A stretch of 64,000 nucleotides of DNA from RGIG5675 sp050943435 (GTDB lineage: Bacteria > Bacillota > Clostridia > Oscillospirales > Ruminococcaceae). This document shows, piece after piece, positions 35,467 to 44,549 of the stretch. Each line of letters starts with the position of its first letter. Position 1 is the first letter of the stretch. The DNA is taken from NCBI GenBank assembly GCA_050943435.1, contig JBMNPE010000001.1:1-64000 (forward strand), read 5' to 3'. The position numbers and the translations under genes were made by a program. The notes under the pieces are model-generated. The model was given only the letters and a program-made list of their open reading frames with translations. It was not told the DNA's origin and searched no databases.

Positions 35467-37179
35467 ATGGGACAAATGAAATTTTCTGAGATGAAATACG
35501 AGCACATCGATGCAGAGGCAGTGGAGAAGGAGCTCACAGGGCTCACGGAAAAGCTGTCTGCAGCGTCTTCATTCAGCGAAGCAGAGGGCCTGTTTCTCGA
35601 AAAGGAGAAGCTCCTGAGGCACGTGATGACGGAGGAGACGCTCTGCTCGATTAGGCATTCCATAGATACAAACGACAAATTCTATTCAGACGAGCGGACG
35701 TTCTGGGACGAGAAGCTGCCGGAAATGCAGAAGTACTTGGTCGGCTGGACCAAGGCCATGCTGGATTCACCCTACAGGAAGGATTTCGAAGCCAAATACG
35801 GGAGCCTCATGTTCCTGAATGCCGAAATATCGCTCAAGACCTTCTCCCCGGAGATCATCCCCGACATGCAGGAGGAGAACAAGCTCACGATCAAATACGA
35901 GAATCTGCTCGCTTCTGCCCAGATCCCGTTTGAGGGCGGGAAGTACACAATCCCGGAGATGACCAGGTTCAAGACCGACAGCGACGACTCGAGGAGGCTC
36001 GCGGCATGGAAGGCCGAGGGACAGTGGTACAAAGACAACCAGGAACAGCTCGACAGCCTGTATGACAGACTTGTGGAACTCCGCGACGGGATGGGCAGGA
36101 AGCTCGGATACAAGAACTACCTTCCGCTCGGATACTACAGGATGGGAAGGAACTGCTACGGCATCAAGGACGTCGAGAAATTCCGCGAGGCAGTGAGGAA
36201 ATTTGTAGTCCCTGTAGCGGAAAAAGTCTATAAGAAGCAGGCTGAGAGGCTAGGCAAGACATATCCGATGAGCTTTGCCGACAACGCCCTGGAGTTCAGG
36301 TCCGGGAACCCCAGGCCCCAGGGAACCGCTGACGATGTCCTCAGGGCCGGAAAGAAGTTCTACGACGAGCTCTCGCCAGAGACCTCGGAATTCTTCAACA
36401 TCATGCTCCAGGACGAGCTCATGGACGTCCTTTCAAAGAAGGGCAAGGAAGGCGGTGGCTACTGCACGGGGCTTCCGGATTACGGAGTGCCGTTCATATT
36501 CGCCAATTTCAACGGCACCCAGCATGACGTCGAAGTCGTAACCCATGAGGCAGGACACGCTTTTGCAGCATATGTAAACAGGAACAGAATCCCCCTGTCC
36601 TACATATGGCCCAGCATGGAGGGATGCGAAGTCCACTCGATGTCGATGGAATTCATGTCCTGGCCGTGGTCCCGCGAGTTCTTCGGGGACGACGCTGACA
36701 AGTTCCACTACAGCCACCTGGCAGCTGCTCTGACGTTCATACCGTACGGCACCATGGTGGACCATTTCCAGCACATAGTCTACGAGAACCCGGATTATAC
36801 TCCCGCCGAGAGGCACGCTGCCTGGAAGAAGCTGATGGGCATATACAACCCGTGGCACAGGCTCGACGGCGACATCCCGTTCTATTCAGAAGGCGAGGGC
36901 TGGCAGAGGCAGCACCACATCTATTCTGACCCGCTATACTACATCGACTACTGCCTGGCGCAGACTGTTTCGCTCGAGTTCTGGGATATGATCCAGAGCG
37001 ACAGGAAGAATGCATGGGACCACTACATGGCCTATACAAAGCAGGGCGGAAGCAGGGTGTTCACAGAGCTGCTTGCCAATGCCGGGCTCAAGAGCCCGTT
37101 CGATGAGGACACGCTCAGGGGCGTGTGCGATAAGGCCAGCCGCTGGCTCGATGACTTCGACTCCTCAAAGATAGTCTGA
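35467..37179 (+). CDS. M3 family oligoendopeptidase
   Basis: A 570-residue zinc metallopeptidase of family M3 (oligoendopeptidase F group) that cuts short peptides in the cytosol. The HEAGH zinc motif is in VVTHEAGHAFAAY near residue 362 and the third ligand, Glu, in SMEGCEVHSMSMEFM near 390. It is the natural partner of the Opp importer upstream. The ribosome binding site is unusual: GGAGG (35443-35447) lies 19 bases before the ATG, but a hairpin CCGC-N5-GCGG (35451-35463) sits between and would leave an effective spacing of six. ATG 35476 is an alternative start. Confidence 0.92.
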   Translation: MGQMKFSEMKYEHIDAEAVEKELTGLTEKLSAASSFSEAEGLFLEKEKLLRHVMTEETLCSIRHSIDTNDKFYSDERTFWDEKLPEMQKYLVGWTKAMLDSPYRKDFEAKYGSLMFLNAEISLKTFSPEIIPDMQEENKLTIKYENLLASAQIPFEGGKYTIPEMTRFKTDSDDSRRLAAWKAEGQWYKDNQEQLDSLYDRLVELRDGMGRKLGYKNYLPLGYYRMGRNCYGIKDVEKFREAVRKFVVPVAEKVYKKQAERLGKTYPMSFADNALEFRSGNPRPQGTADDVLRAGKKFYDELSPETSEFFNIMLQDELMDVLSKKGKEGGGYCTGLPDYGVPFIFANFNGTQHDVEVVTHEAGHAFAAYVNRNRIPLSYIWPSMEGCEVHSMSMEFMSWPWSREFFGDDADKFHYSHLAAALTFIPYGTMVDHFQHIVYENPDYTPAERHAAWKKLMGIYNPWHRLDGDIPFYSEGEGWQRQHHIYSDPLYYIDYCLAQTVSLEFWDMIQSDRKNAWDHYMAYTKQGGSRVFTELLANAGLKSPFDEDTLRGVCDKASRWLDDFDSSKIV

Positions 37180-37186
37180 CGCACTG

Positions 37187-37723
37187 ATGGCAAGGGATTA
37201 TAAGCCAAAAAGATACAGCTATCTGGACGACTACTCCCAGAATGCGGCCGGGGAATACGTCTACACCGGCACATATTACACATGGCCGGAGGGACGGACC
37301 AGGATACTGAGGAATCTCTGGATATGGACTGCTGTGGAGACCGCAGCCAGCGTAATATGCGGGTTCATGCCGAAGGCCGGGATGGAGAAGGCATTCTATG
37401 TGCTGCTTCCATACACGCTGTCCCTGATGTTTGTGGGATTCCAGGTGTGGGCGGCCGCCAACCTTACAGGCGGAGGAACGGGGAGGATTACCCGCCACAC
37501 TTATGAAACCACCGTCAAGAGGCTCCCTGTCTGGGAGATCCTGTCTTTTGCCGGGTCGGCTGCGGCAGCCGTGGCGGAAGTGTGCTACATGGTTTTCGGA
37601 GAGTTCGAAGGCGAGATCCCGTTCGGGATAGTCCTCACTGTCCTGCAGGTCCTTGTTGCATTCTCCGCATGGATGGCGAGAAAGACTGTCACCGCCTCAA
37701 AATTCACAGAAGAAAAAAGATAA
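37187..37723 (+). CDS. hypothetical four-span membrane protein
   Basis: A 178-residue protein of unknown family, starting seven bases after the M3 peptidase stop. A Tyr-rich soluble head (about residues 1-42, with repeated Tyr and a WPEGRTRILRNLW segment) is followed by four predicted spans at about 46-62, 69-90, 118-138 and 146-164, and a short basic tail. The tight spacing implies cotranscription with the peptidase and possibly the opp genes. No catalytic motif is visible. Confidence 0.65.
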   Translation: MARDYKPKRYSYLDDYSQNAAGEYVYTGTYYTWPEGRTRILRNLWIWTAVETAASVICGFMPKAGMEKAFYVLLPYTLSLMFVGFQVWAAANLTGGGTGRITRHTYETTVKRLPVWEILSFAGSAAAAVAEVCYMVFGEFEGEIPFGIVLTVLQVLVAFSAWMARKTVTASKFTEEKR

Positions 37724-37737
37724 CAGTGATATCAAGA

Positions 37738-37772
37738 GACCGGCTGCCTGGAAATTTCCACGGCAGCCGGTC
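37738..37772. terminator. bidirectional terminator-like hairpin
   Basis: GACCGGCTGCC (37738-37748) pairs with GGCAGCCGGTC (37762-37772); the loop itself contains the palindrome TGGAAATTTCCA. T-runs are weak, so it may act mainly as a barrier between the convergent genes. Confidence 0.7.
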
Positions 37773-37793
37773 CTTCATTATGTAAATAAATGA

Positions 37794-39401
37794 TCAGTTC
37801 TGCTTTGCGCGACTGAGACAAACCTGTACGAGCCCGTTGAACAGCGGGTGGGCCCTGTTGGGCCTGCTCTTGAATTCGGGGTGGAACTGCACTCCTATGA
37901 AGAAGTCGTTGCTGTCGAGCTCCACTGTCTCCACGATGTGTCCGTCCGGGGAAAGTCCGCTCAGGACAAGGCCGTGCTTCGAAAGGACGTCCCTGAAGTC
38001 GTTGTTGAACTCGTACCTGTGGCGGTGCCTCTCATGTATGAGATCGGTGCCGTAGCACTTTTCCATCATTGTCCCGTGCACAATCCTGCATGGATATGCG
38101 CCGAGCCTCAAAGTTCCTCCCATGTCTATGTCCTTGCTCTGGTCCGGGAGGAAATCGATCACCTTGTATGGCGAATTCTCATCGAATTCCCTTGAGTTGG
38201 CTCCCTTGAGGCCGCACACGTTCCGGGCAAACTCGATGACAGCGACCTGCATGCCAAGGCACAGGCCGAGATACGGGACGTTGTTGACCCTGCAGTACCT
38301 GGCAGTGCTTATCATCCCCTCTATGCCCCTGTTGCCGAAGCCTCCGGGAACGATTATCCCATCGCATCCGCCCAGCTTTTCTGCTGCATTGCAGTCGTTC
38401 ACTTCCTCGCTGTCTATCCACAGGATATCTACAAAGCACCTGTTTGCGTATCCGGCGTGCTTTAGAGCCTCTGCTACTGACAGGTATGCGTCGTGGAGCT
38501 GCATGTACTTCCCGACGATTCCTATGGTTATGTGCTCCTTGCGGTTCCTGATGTTTTCCATCATCTCGTGCCAGTCGGTGAGGTCAGGTGTTCCTGGGTC
38601 GAGGCCCAGCTCCCTGCAGACGACGTCGGCATATCCGGAGTTCTCCATCTGTATAGGGATCTCATACAGCACCGGGAATGTGAGGTTCTGGAAGACGCAG
38701 TCCTCCTTGACGTTGCAGAACATGGCTATCTTCTTGAATATGCTTTCTTCGAGAGGCTCGTCACACCTCAGGACTATTATGTCGGGGCGGATGCCCATCC
38801 CCTGGAGCTCCTTGACGGAATGCTGCGTCGGCTTGGTCTTGTGCTCATTTGACCCTGACAGATACGGAACAAGGGTGACATGGACGTAGCAGCAGTTTTC
38901 GCTTCCGACCTCAAGTCCCACCTGCCTTATCGCTTCTATGAACGGCTGGCTCTCAATGTCGCCTATGGTGCCACCGACTTCAGTTATTACGATGTCGGCG
39001 TTGCTCGTCTTTCCTACCCTGTATATAAAGTCTTTGATTTCGTTCGTGATGTGAGGTATGACCTGAACCGTCTGGCCGAGATACTCCCCGTGGCGCTCTT
39101 TGTTGAGCACGTTCCAGTAGACCTTGCCGGATGTTAGGTTTGAAAATTTGTTGAGGTTTTCGTCTATGAACCTCTCATAGTGTCCGAGGTCCAGGTCGGT
39201 CTCGGCCCCGTCTTCTGTCACAAAGACCTCTCCGTGCTGTATGGGGTTCATGGTTCCGGGGTCTACATTGATGTACGGATCAAGCTTCTGGGCGGCTACC
39301 TTGTAGCCGCGGGCCTTGAGAAGGCGCCCGAGCGATGCTGCCGTGATGCCCTTGCCGAGGCCTGAAACGACGCCTCCGGTCACAAATATGTATTTAGTCA
39401 T
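37794..39401 (-). CDS. pyrG: CTP synthase (glutamine-hydrolysing)
   Basis: A 535-residue enzyme converting UTP to CTP with ATP and glutamine. The N-terminal synthetase domain (about 1-265) begins [13 protein letters not shown] with its P-loop. The C-terminal class I glutamine amidotransferase domain has the nucleophile elbow LGLCLGMQ near residue 382 and the HPEFKSRP segment with catalytic His/Glu near 515. Length is normal. Expression is probably controlled by a promoter and early terminator hairpin in its 5' leader. It is convergent with the membrane-protein gene and divergent from yfhO. Confidence 0.97.
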   Translation of the reverse strand: MTKYIFVTGGVVSGLGKGITAASLGRLLKARGYKVAAQKLDPYINVDPGTMNPIQHGEVFVTEDGAETDLDLGHYERFIDENLNKFSNLTSGKVYWNVLNKERHGEYLGQTVQVIPHITNEIKDFIYRVGKTSNADIVITEVGGTIGDIESQPFIEAIRQVGLEVGSENCCYVHVTLVPYLSGSNEHKTKPTQHSVKELQGMGIRPDIIVLRCDEPLEESIFKKIAMFCNVKEDCVFQNLTFPVLYEIPIQMENSGYADVVCRELGLDPGTPDLTDWHEMMENIRNRKEHITIGIVGKYMQLHDAYLSVAEALKHAGYANRCFVDILWIDSEEVNDCNAAEKLGGCDGIIVPGGFGNRGIEGMISTARYCRVNNVPYLGLCLGMQVAVIEFARNVCGLKGANSREFDENSPYKVIDFLPDQSKDIDMGGTLRLGAYPCRIVHGTMMEKCYGTDLIHERHRHRYEFNNDFRDVLSKHGLVLSGLSPDGHIVETVELDSNDFFIGVQFHPEFKSRPNRAHPLFNGLVQVCLSRAKQN

Positions 39402-39444
39402 GCTGCATTCACCTCACATTCGACGACAGATGGCAAATTGACAT

Positions 39445-39480
39445 AAAAAACAGGGGGACCACATCATTGCGGCATTCCCC
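39445..39480 (-). terminator. terminator hairpin in the pyrG leader (candidate attenuator)
   Basis: On the minus strand GGGGA, three unpaired bases, CCGC, a six-base loop, GTGG, TCCCC, then CTGTTTTTT (39450-39445). It lies between the pyrG promoter and the start codon, so most transcripts could stop before the gene. Confidence 0.7.
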
Positions 39481-39498
39481 GAAAAATAATTCGAAAAA

Positions 39499-39527
39499 AT
39501 TATATCCGTGTACTGAATTGATTTCAA
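39499..39527 (-). promoter_or_regulatory. pyrG promoter
   Basis: On the minus strand TTGAAA (39527-39522), 17 bases, TATAAT (39504-39499). Transcription would begin near 39492, about 90 bases before the ATG. Confidence 0.75.
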
Positions 39528-39715
39528 TGACCAATCTAACAAGAAATTGCGGCCCGGATGAGGCGTCATGCCCTGCCCGAACAGTGTTGGCCAGATTTTA
39601 CACGTCAGTTTTCATAGGCATGGCGGCCATATGGGATATAATAGGGGCATTGAATCTAAACAGTGTAAAGCTGATCTGAAATAAAGCAGTTTACATGGAC
39701 GGGGAGCATGAGCAT

Positions 39716-42145
39716 ATGGATGCCGCAGTAACAAAGAGTCTGACAGCACCGAAGAGAAAGGGATTCTCTGAATATGCGGCAGTGTTTCTGCTCAATTTCA
39801 TAGTTGCCCTCGCCTCGTTCGGATATTTCCTCATAAGGGACAACGGGCTTCTGTATGTGGCCGGGGACTTCAACCAGCAGCAGCTGATGTTCAACATGCT
39901 GATTTCGAATGCCCTCAGGGACGGGAGCGGATTCTGGAGCTGGAGCATCGACCTCGGGTCCGATATTCTCACCACGATGTCGTTCTACAACATCGGGAGC
40001 ATATTCAACTGGATAGGGTTTCTTGTGCCGCCCAGGTACTTCATGTACGCTGTCGGCTGGCTTTTCATTCTCAAGTATGCAGTGGCGGGGCTCACTTCAT
40101 ACACGTACCTCTCGAGGCAGGTAAAGAGCAAGCCCTGCGCCGTCATCGGTTCGGTGATGTACGCATTCTCCGGGTTCCAGGCGGCGAACATCGCTTTCTA
40201 TCATTTCCACGATGTGGTGGCGGTATTCCCGCTGCTGATGCTCACATTTGACGACCTTGTTGAGCGCAAAAAAAAGGGCCCCTTTGCAGCCGTTGTTTTC
40301 CTTTCACTTATGACGAACTACTTCTTCTTCATAGAAGAGGTCGTATTCCTCATAATCTACTACATCGTGAAATACCTTGCCTTCGACATAGGGACCATAA
40401 GAAGGCTGCCGTCCATACTGTTTGAGGGAATCCTGGGCTCTGCAATGGCCGCAGCGATAGCGGTGCCTTCGATAATCTCGGTTCTCGGGAACCCGAGGGC
40501 AACCGACCTGCTCAGCGGGGACTCATCGCTTGCCTTCGGGACTTCATACGTGCTGCTCATCATAAGGGCATTCCTGTTCCCTGCTGAAACCATGTGCGCT
40601 GTTTCCGTGGCAAAGAAGACGGACTGGAGCTCCACAGCCGCCTATCTCCCGATGGCGGGCATTCTGTTTGCTTCGGCGTATGTGTTCGGCAGGAAGACGG
40701 GCAGGAACTGGCTCTCGGCGCTTATCAAGACGCTCTGGGTCATGGCGCTTGTCCCGCTTCTCAACGGGCTCTTCACGATGCTCTCAAGCGCTATCTACCA
40801 GCGCTGGTTCTTTATGCTGGTTCTGTATCTCGTTGTAGCCACTGTCAAGGTGCTCGATGAGCCGCAGGCTTACAGGATAGGCAGGGCTTACTGGTGGAAC
40901 TTCGCCCTGATGGCTGCAATCACGCTGTTCTGCCTGTTCTATCCGTGGAATGACTCTCAGGAGAGTGCCATAAACTACATGGACGAGTTCGTTCTTCTGA
41001 CGGCTGCAGGCTTCCTCGGGCTCACGGCTTCATACGTTCTCACTGTCTCGGTGCGCAGCAGGAAAAAGTTCCTCATCCTGATGCTCTGCGGGACCGTAGC
41101 ATTTTCTGTATTTTCCACAGCTGAGGTCACGGACAGGTACCAGTCTGCCACCAGGTCCGGAGGAAACGATGCCTCCACAATCTACGACACTATAATGACT
41201 TCTGCCCAGATAGAACAGCCGTCTGACAGCTACAGGTTCATAGATGAGCAGAACCTCCACATCATGCCGGGAGGCATACATGGAACTGGTTCATTCTGCT
41301 CTACGGTCTCTCCCTCGATCATGGAATTCTACAGCCTTATGGGACAGAAGAGGTCGGTCAGGACCCCCGACACGGTGACAGATGCCGAGAGGTGGTTCCT
41401 GTCAGGGAAATATCTTATAACCGAGGAGCCGGATTCCTCTGACAAGATCATTCAGACAGTGACATACGGTGACAAGACCTTCTATGTCGTGGACAGCGGG
41501 GTGGAGGTTCCCGGGATAGCCAGGGTGTACAACAGCTACATTACAGAAACCGATTTCAGCAGCCTCGGGAGCACCACAAAGCAGAACATGCTGTTCAAGG
41601 CTGCAGTCATCAAGGACGACGATGAGTCGGACTTCAGGCGTTCAATATTTGCTGCTTCCAACACAGTGCTGAGCGAGGCGGCATCATCTAGTGCGGAGAA
41701 TCTGGCGGCCGAGCTTGCGGAAAATTCCGATGTGGAGTTCAGCATAGGAAATGATTCCTTCTCCGCGACCGTGACCACCGACGGCTCCGCATGCGTTGAA
41801 TTCACGGTCCCGTATTCCACGGGATGGTCTGCAACAGTCAACGGCGAGGAAGTAAAGGTCTATGACACGGCCGGGTTCATGTCAGTGCTGGTAGAATCGG
41901 GGGAAAGCACAATAGAGTTCACATATGAAACACCCGGCCTCAAGGCGGGGTTGGCGGTCAGCTGCATATCCCTGGCGGTGTATGCCGCATACTGCATAAT
42001 AGGCTCAGTCAGGAGAAAGCGCTCCTTCGGAGGGAAAAGATACCAGAAAGAGCTAGATTCCCTTTTTTACCTTGGGAAGGCTCCACTTGTAATGCGCGGC
42101 GAGAAGCCTGATCAGGATGACCGTGCCGACGGAGATCAGCACTGA
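39716..42145 (+). CDS. YfhO family membrane protein
   Basis: An 809-residue integral membrane protein of the YfhO family, GT-C-like proteins tied to glycosylation of lipoteichoic acid or other envelope polymers. About 11-12 hydrophobic spans cover residues 15-490; a large extracytoplasmic beta-rich region follows (about 500-745), and a last span (about 752-772) precedes a hydrophilic tail. GGGGAG lies nine bases before ATG 39716, preferred to the ATG at 39695. The last 93 bases overlap, tail to tail, the coding sequence of the TRIC-type gene on the other strand. Confidence 0.85.
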   Translation: MDAAVTKSLTAPKRKGFSEYAAVFLLNFIVALASFGYFLIRDNGLLYVAGDFNQQQLMFNMLISNALRDGSGFWSWSIDLGSDILTTMSFYNIGSIFNWIGFLVPPRYFMYAVGWLFILKYAVAGLTSYTYLSRQVKSKPCAVIGSVMYAFSGFQAANIAFYHFHDVVAVFPLLMLTFDDLVERKKKGPFAAVVFLSLMTNYFFFIEEVVFLIIYYIVKYLAFDIGTIRRLPSILFEGILGSAMAAAIAVPSIISVLGNPRATDLLSGDSSLAFGTSYVLLIIRAFLFPAETMCAVSVAKKTDWSSTAAYLPMAGILFASAYVFGRKTGRNWLSALIKTLWVMALVPLLNGLFTMLSSAIYQRWFFMLVLYLVVATVKVLDEPQAYRIGRAYWWNFALMAAITLFCLFYPWNDSQESAINYMDEFVLLTAAGFLGLTASYVLTVSVRSRKKFLILMLCGTVAFSVFSTAEVTDRYQSATRSGGNDASTIYDTIMTSAQIEQPSDSYRFIDEQNLHIMPGGIHGTGSFCSTVSPSIMEFYSLMGQKRSVRTPDTVTDAERWFLSGKYLITEEPDSSDKIIQTVTYGDKTFYVVDSGVEVPGIARVYNSYITETDFSSLGSTTKQNMLFKAAVIKDDDESDFRRSIFAASNTVLSEAASSSAENLAAELAENSDVEFSIGNDSFSATVTTDGSACVEFTVPYSTGWSATVNGEEVKVYDTAGFMSVLVESGESTIEFTYETPGLKAGLAVSCISLAVYAAYCIIGSVRRKRSFGGKRYQKELDSLFYLGKAPLVMRGEKPDQDDRADGDQH

Positions 42146-42709
42146 GAACCCGCTCCTGAGAGAGGTCATTCCGAGCACATAGTAGAGGGAGGCCCCGGCG
42201 GCAGATGCCAGAGCATAGACCCTCTTCTTGAGGATTGCAGGGACCTGGTCGCTCATGATATCCCTGAGTGCACCTCCGCCCACGCCTGTGAGGACCCCCA
42301 TGAATATTGTGAGGAACGCGTTGTCCCCGTATCCCTGCTCCAGGGATGTCTGGACTCCCATCACGGAGAAGATGCCGAGGCCTATGGCATCCAGGACGTT
42401 CATAGATTCCTCGAAGATCAGATAGCTGTCGAGCGCCTTGCCGTGGTGTGTGTATTCAAAGAGGAATATGAGCAGTGCCGTGGCTGTTGCAGCGATGATG
42501 TAGCCGGGGTTTTCGAACATCTGCGGCGGCACGATTCCGAGGAGCATGTCCCTCAGAGTCCCGCCTCCCACAGCAGTCGTTACCCCGAGTACCACGACCC
42601 CGAGGAGGTCAAGATCGCGCTCTATTGCGAGCAGCGCTCCTGATGCCGAAAACGCAACCGTTCCTATATATTCTGCCAGTATGAAAACAAGAGACCTGTC
42701 GACTTCCAT
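42053..42709 (-). CDS. TRIC-type cation channel family protein (UPF0126)
   Basis: A 218-residue membrane protein with about seven hydrophobic helices in two repeated halves. It carries the family glycine-rich signature twice: GVTTAVGGGTLRDML near residue 38 and GVLTGVGGGALRDIMSDQVPA near 138 in part. Bacterial members are homotrimeric potassium-permeable channels related to TRIC. The C-terminus ...AHYKWSLP is typical for the family, so the 93-base convergent overlap with the YfhO gene is not due to an overlong reading frame here. AGAGGAG precedes the ATG. Confidence 0.88.
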   Translation of the reverse strand: MEVDRSLVFILAEYIGTVAFSASGALLAIERDLDLLGVVVLGVTTAVGGGTLRDMLLGIVPPQMFENPGYIIAATATALLIFLFEYTHHGKALDSYLIFEESMNVLDAIGLGIFSVMGVQTSLEQGYGDNAFLTIFMGVLTGVGGGALRDIMSDQVPAILKKRVYALASAAGASLYYVLGMTSLRSGFSVLISVGTVILIRLLAAHYKWSLPKVKKGI

Positions 42710-42880
42710 GCCTGCCGCTCCTCTAAATTTTTGTGCAGAAAAATATTAGTTCACGGCGGTTCCGTTATCAAGAGGAAGAGAGCCGCAAGTATGGACTTTT
42801 TCAATGCCAGCGGTAAAATTATCAGTAGCTGATTATTGATATGGCGGAGAGATCCCGCCGACATGATAGGAGGACATCGA

Positions 42881-44467
42881 ATGAGCAAACCTGTAGTACT
42901 CGTAGTTATGGACGGCATCGGGTGGACCGACCAGGACCACGGAAATGCCGTTATGCATGCTTATAAGCCCCAGATAGAGGAACTTATGACCAAGTGGCCT
43001 CACACAACGATAAGGGCTTCCGGAACGGCGGTCGGGCTTCCGTCCGACAGCGACATGGGAAACTCCGAAGTAGGACACAACGCTCTCGGATGCGGACAGA
43101 TATACTCCCAGGGTGCCAAACTCGTCAATGAGAGCATCGAATCCGGGAAGATTTACGAAAGCGCCGCCTGGAAAGGCGCCGTCAAATGGGTGAAGGAGCA
43201 CGGGGGAAAGATGCACTTCATAGGGCTTCTCTCCGACGGAAACGTGCACTCCAACATTTCCCACCTTATAGCTCTTCTCAAGGAATGCAAGAAAGAGGGA
43301 GTCAACGAGGTCAGGGTGCACATCCTGCTCGACGGCAGGGACGTGCCTGAAACGTCAGCCCTCAAGTACGTGGACCAGCTCGAGGATGTTCTTGCAGGCC
43401 TCAACGACGGGACTTTCCACGGCTGCATAGCTTCCGGCGGCGGAAGAATGACGATAACCATGGACAGATACGAAGCCGACTGGCCGATGGTCGAGCGCGG
43501 CTGGCACATACACGTCATGGGAGACGGCCGAATGTTCCCGTCGGCGAGGGAAGCCATTGAGACGTACAGGAAGGAAGGCGGATACACTGACCAGTATCTG
43601 CCGGGCTTCGTGGTCGCTGACAAGTCGGGAAAGCCGGCAGGGACTATCGACGACGGGGATTCCGTGATCCTCTTCAATTTCCGAGGCGACCGCGCTGTCG
43701 AGCTCTCCAAGGCATTCGACTACATGGACAAGGGATTCGATGCGTTCCCGATGCCCAAAAAGCCAAAGGTGTTCTTCGCAGGGATGCTGCAGTACGACGG
43801 AGACCTCAAGCTCCCCGCCAACTTCCTCGTGGAACCCCCGCACATCGAACACACGATGTCCGAGTTCCTCGTAAACAAGGGAGTAAAATCCTATGCATGC
43901 TCGGAAACCCAGAAATTCGGGCACATGACTTATTTCTGGAACGGCAACCGTTCAGAGAAATTCTCGGAAGAGCTGGAGACATGGGAGGAGGTTCCCTCAG
44001 ACGTCATCCAGTTTGACCTCAAGCCCTGGATGAAGTCCACGGAGATCACAGACCTGATGGTGGCGGCCATCGATTCGGGAAAGTACAGGTTCATGCGCTG
44101 CAATTATCCTAACGGCGACATGGTCGGGCACACCGGAAACTATGAGGCCACGATCATAGGCGTCGAGTCTGTCGACCTCAACCTGCGCAGGATTATGGAC
44201 GCCTGCCTCAGGAACGACTGCTGCCTGCTCGTCATGGCGGACCACGGAAATGCAGACGAGATGTACGGAAAGGGCACAGGGCCTGACGGAAAGCCCGTTC
44301 CGAAGACTTCCCACTCGCTCGCGAGGGTTCCGTTCGCAGTGTTCAACGGGCCGGAAGGCACAAAAATAAAGGACGGGGATTTCGGACTTGCCAATGTGGC
44401 AGCCACGACCGTGAAGATCATGGGATTCGAGCCTCCGAAGGAATGGCTCGAGAGCATAATCGAGTAA
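42881..44467 (+). CDS. gpmI: 2,3-bisphosphoglycerate-independent phosphoglycerate mutase
   Basis: A 528-residue Mn-dependent glycolytic enzyme interconverting 3- and 2-phosphoglycerate. The alkaline-phosphatase-type metal sites are visible: VVMDGIG near residue 8, the phosphoserine in GNSEVGHNALG near 62, and VMADHGNADEM near 450. TAGGAGG lies seven bases before ATG 42881, so the longer frame to 42836 is rejected. Length is normal for GpmI. A strong terminator follows. Confidence 0.96.
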   Translation: MSKPVVLVVMDGIGWTDQDHGNAVMHAYKPQIEELMTKWPHTTIRASGTAVGLPSDSDMGNSEVGHNALGCGQIYSQGAKLVNESIESGKIYESAAWKGAVKWVKEHGGKMHFIGLLSDGNVHSNISHLIALLKECKKEGVNEVRVHILLDGRDVPETSALKYVDQLEDVLAGLNDGTFHGCIASGGGRMTITMDRYEADWPMVERGWHIHVMGDGRMFPSAREAIETYRKEGGYTDQYLPGFVVADKSGKPAGTIDDGDSVILFNFRGDRAVELSKAFDYMDKGFDAFPMPKKPKVFFAGMLQYDGDLKLPANFLVEPPHIEHTMSEFLVNKGVKSYACSETQKFGHMTYFWNGNRSEKFSEELETWEEVPSDVIQFDLKPWMKSTEITDLMVAAIDSGKYRFMRCNYPNGDMVGHTGNYEATIIGVESVDLNLRRIMDACLRNDCCLLVMADHGNADEMYGKGTGPDGKPVPKTSHSLARVPFAVFNGPEGTKIKDGDFGLANVAATTVKIMGFEPPKEWLESIIE

Positions 44468-44488
44468 TAATATTCATGCAGCAATAAA

Positions 44489-44518
44489 GGCGGGAGCACC
44501 CTACACGGTGCTCCCGCC
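44489..44518. terminator. bidirectional terminator between gpmI and the MFS gene
   Basis: GGCGGGAGCACC (44489-44500) pairs perfectly with GGTGCTCCCGCC (44507-44518) across six bases; T-rich bases follow on both strands. Confidence 0.88.
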
Positions 44519-44549
44519 TGTCTGTTTTGTGAGTACTCAGCAGGAATTA

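Larger units (their letters stand above)
39402..39715. other. divergent intergenic region pyrG / yfhO
   Basis: A 314-base gap. The left part holds the minus-strand pyrG promoter and leader hairpin. On the plus strand TATAAT at 39637-39642 could serve the YfhO gene, but I see no matching -35. No ORF or RNA gene is supported. Confidence 0.5.
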
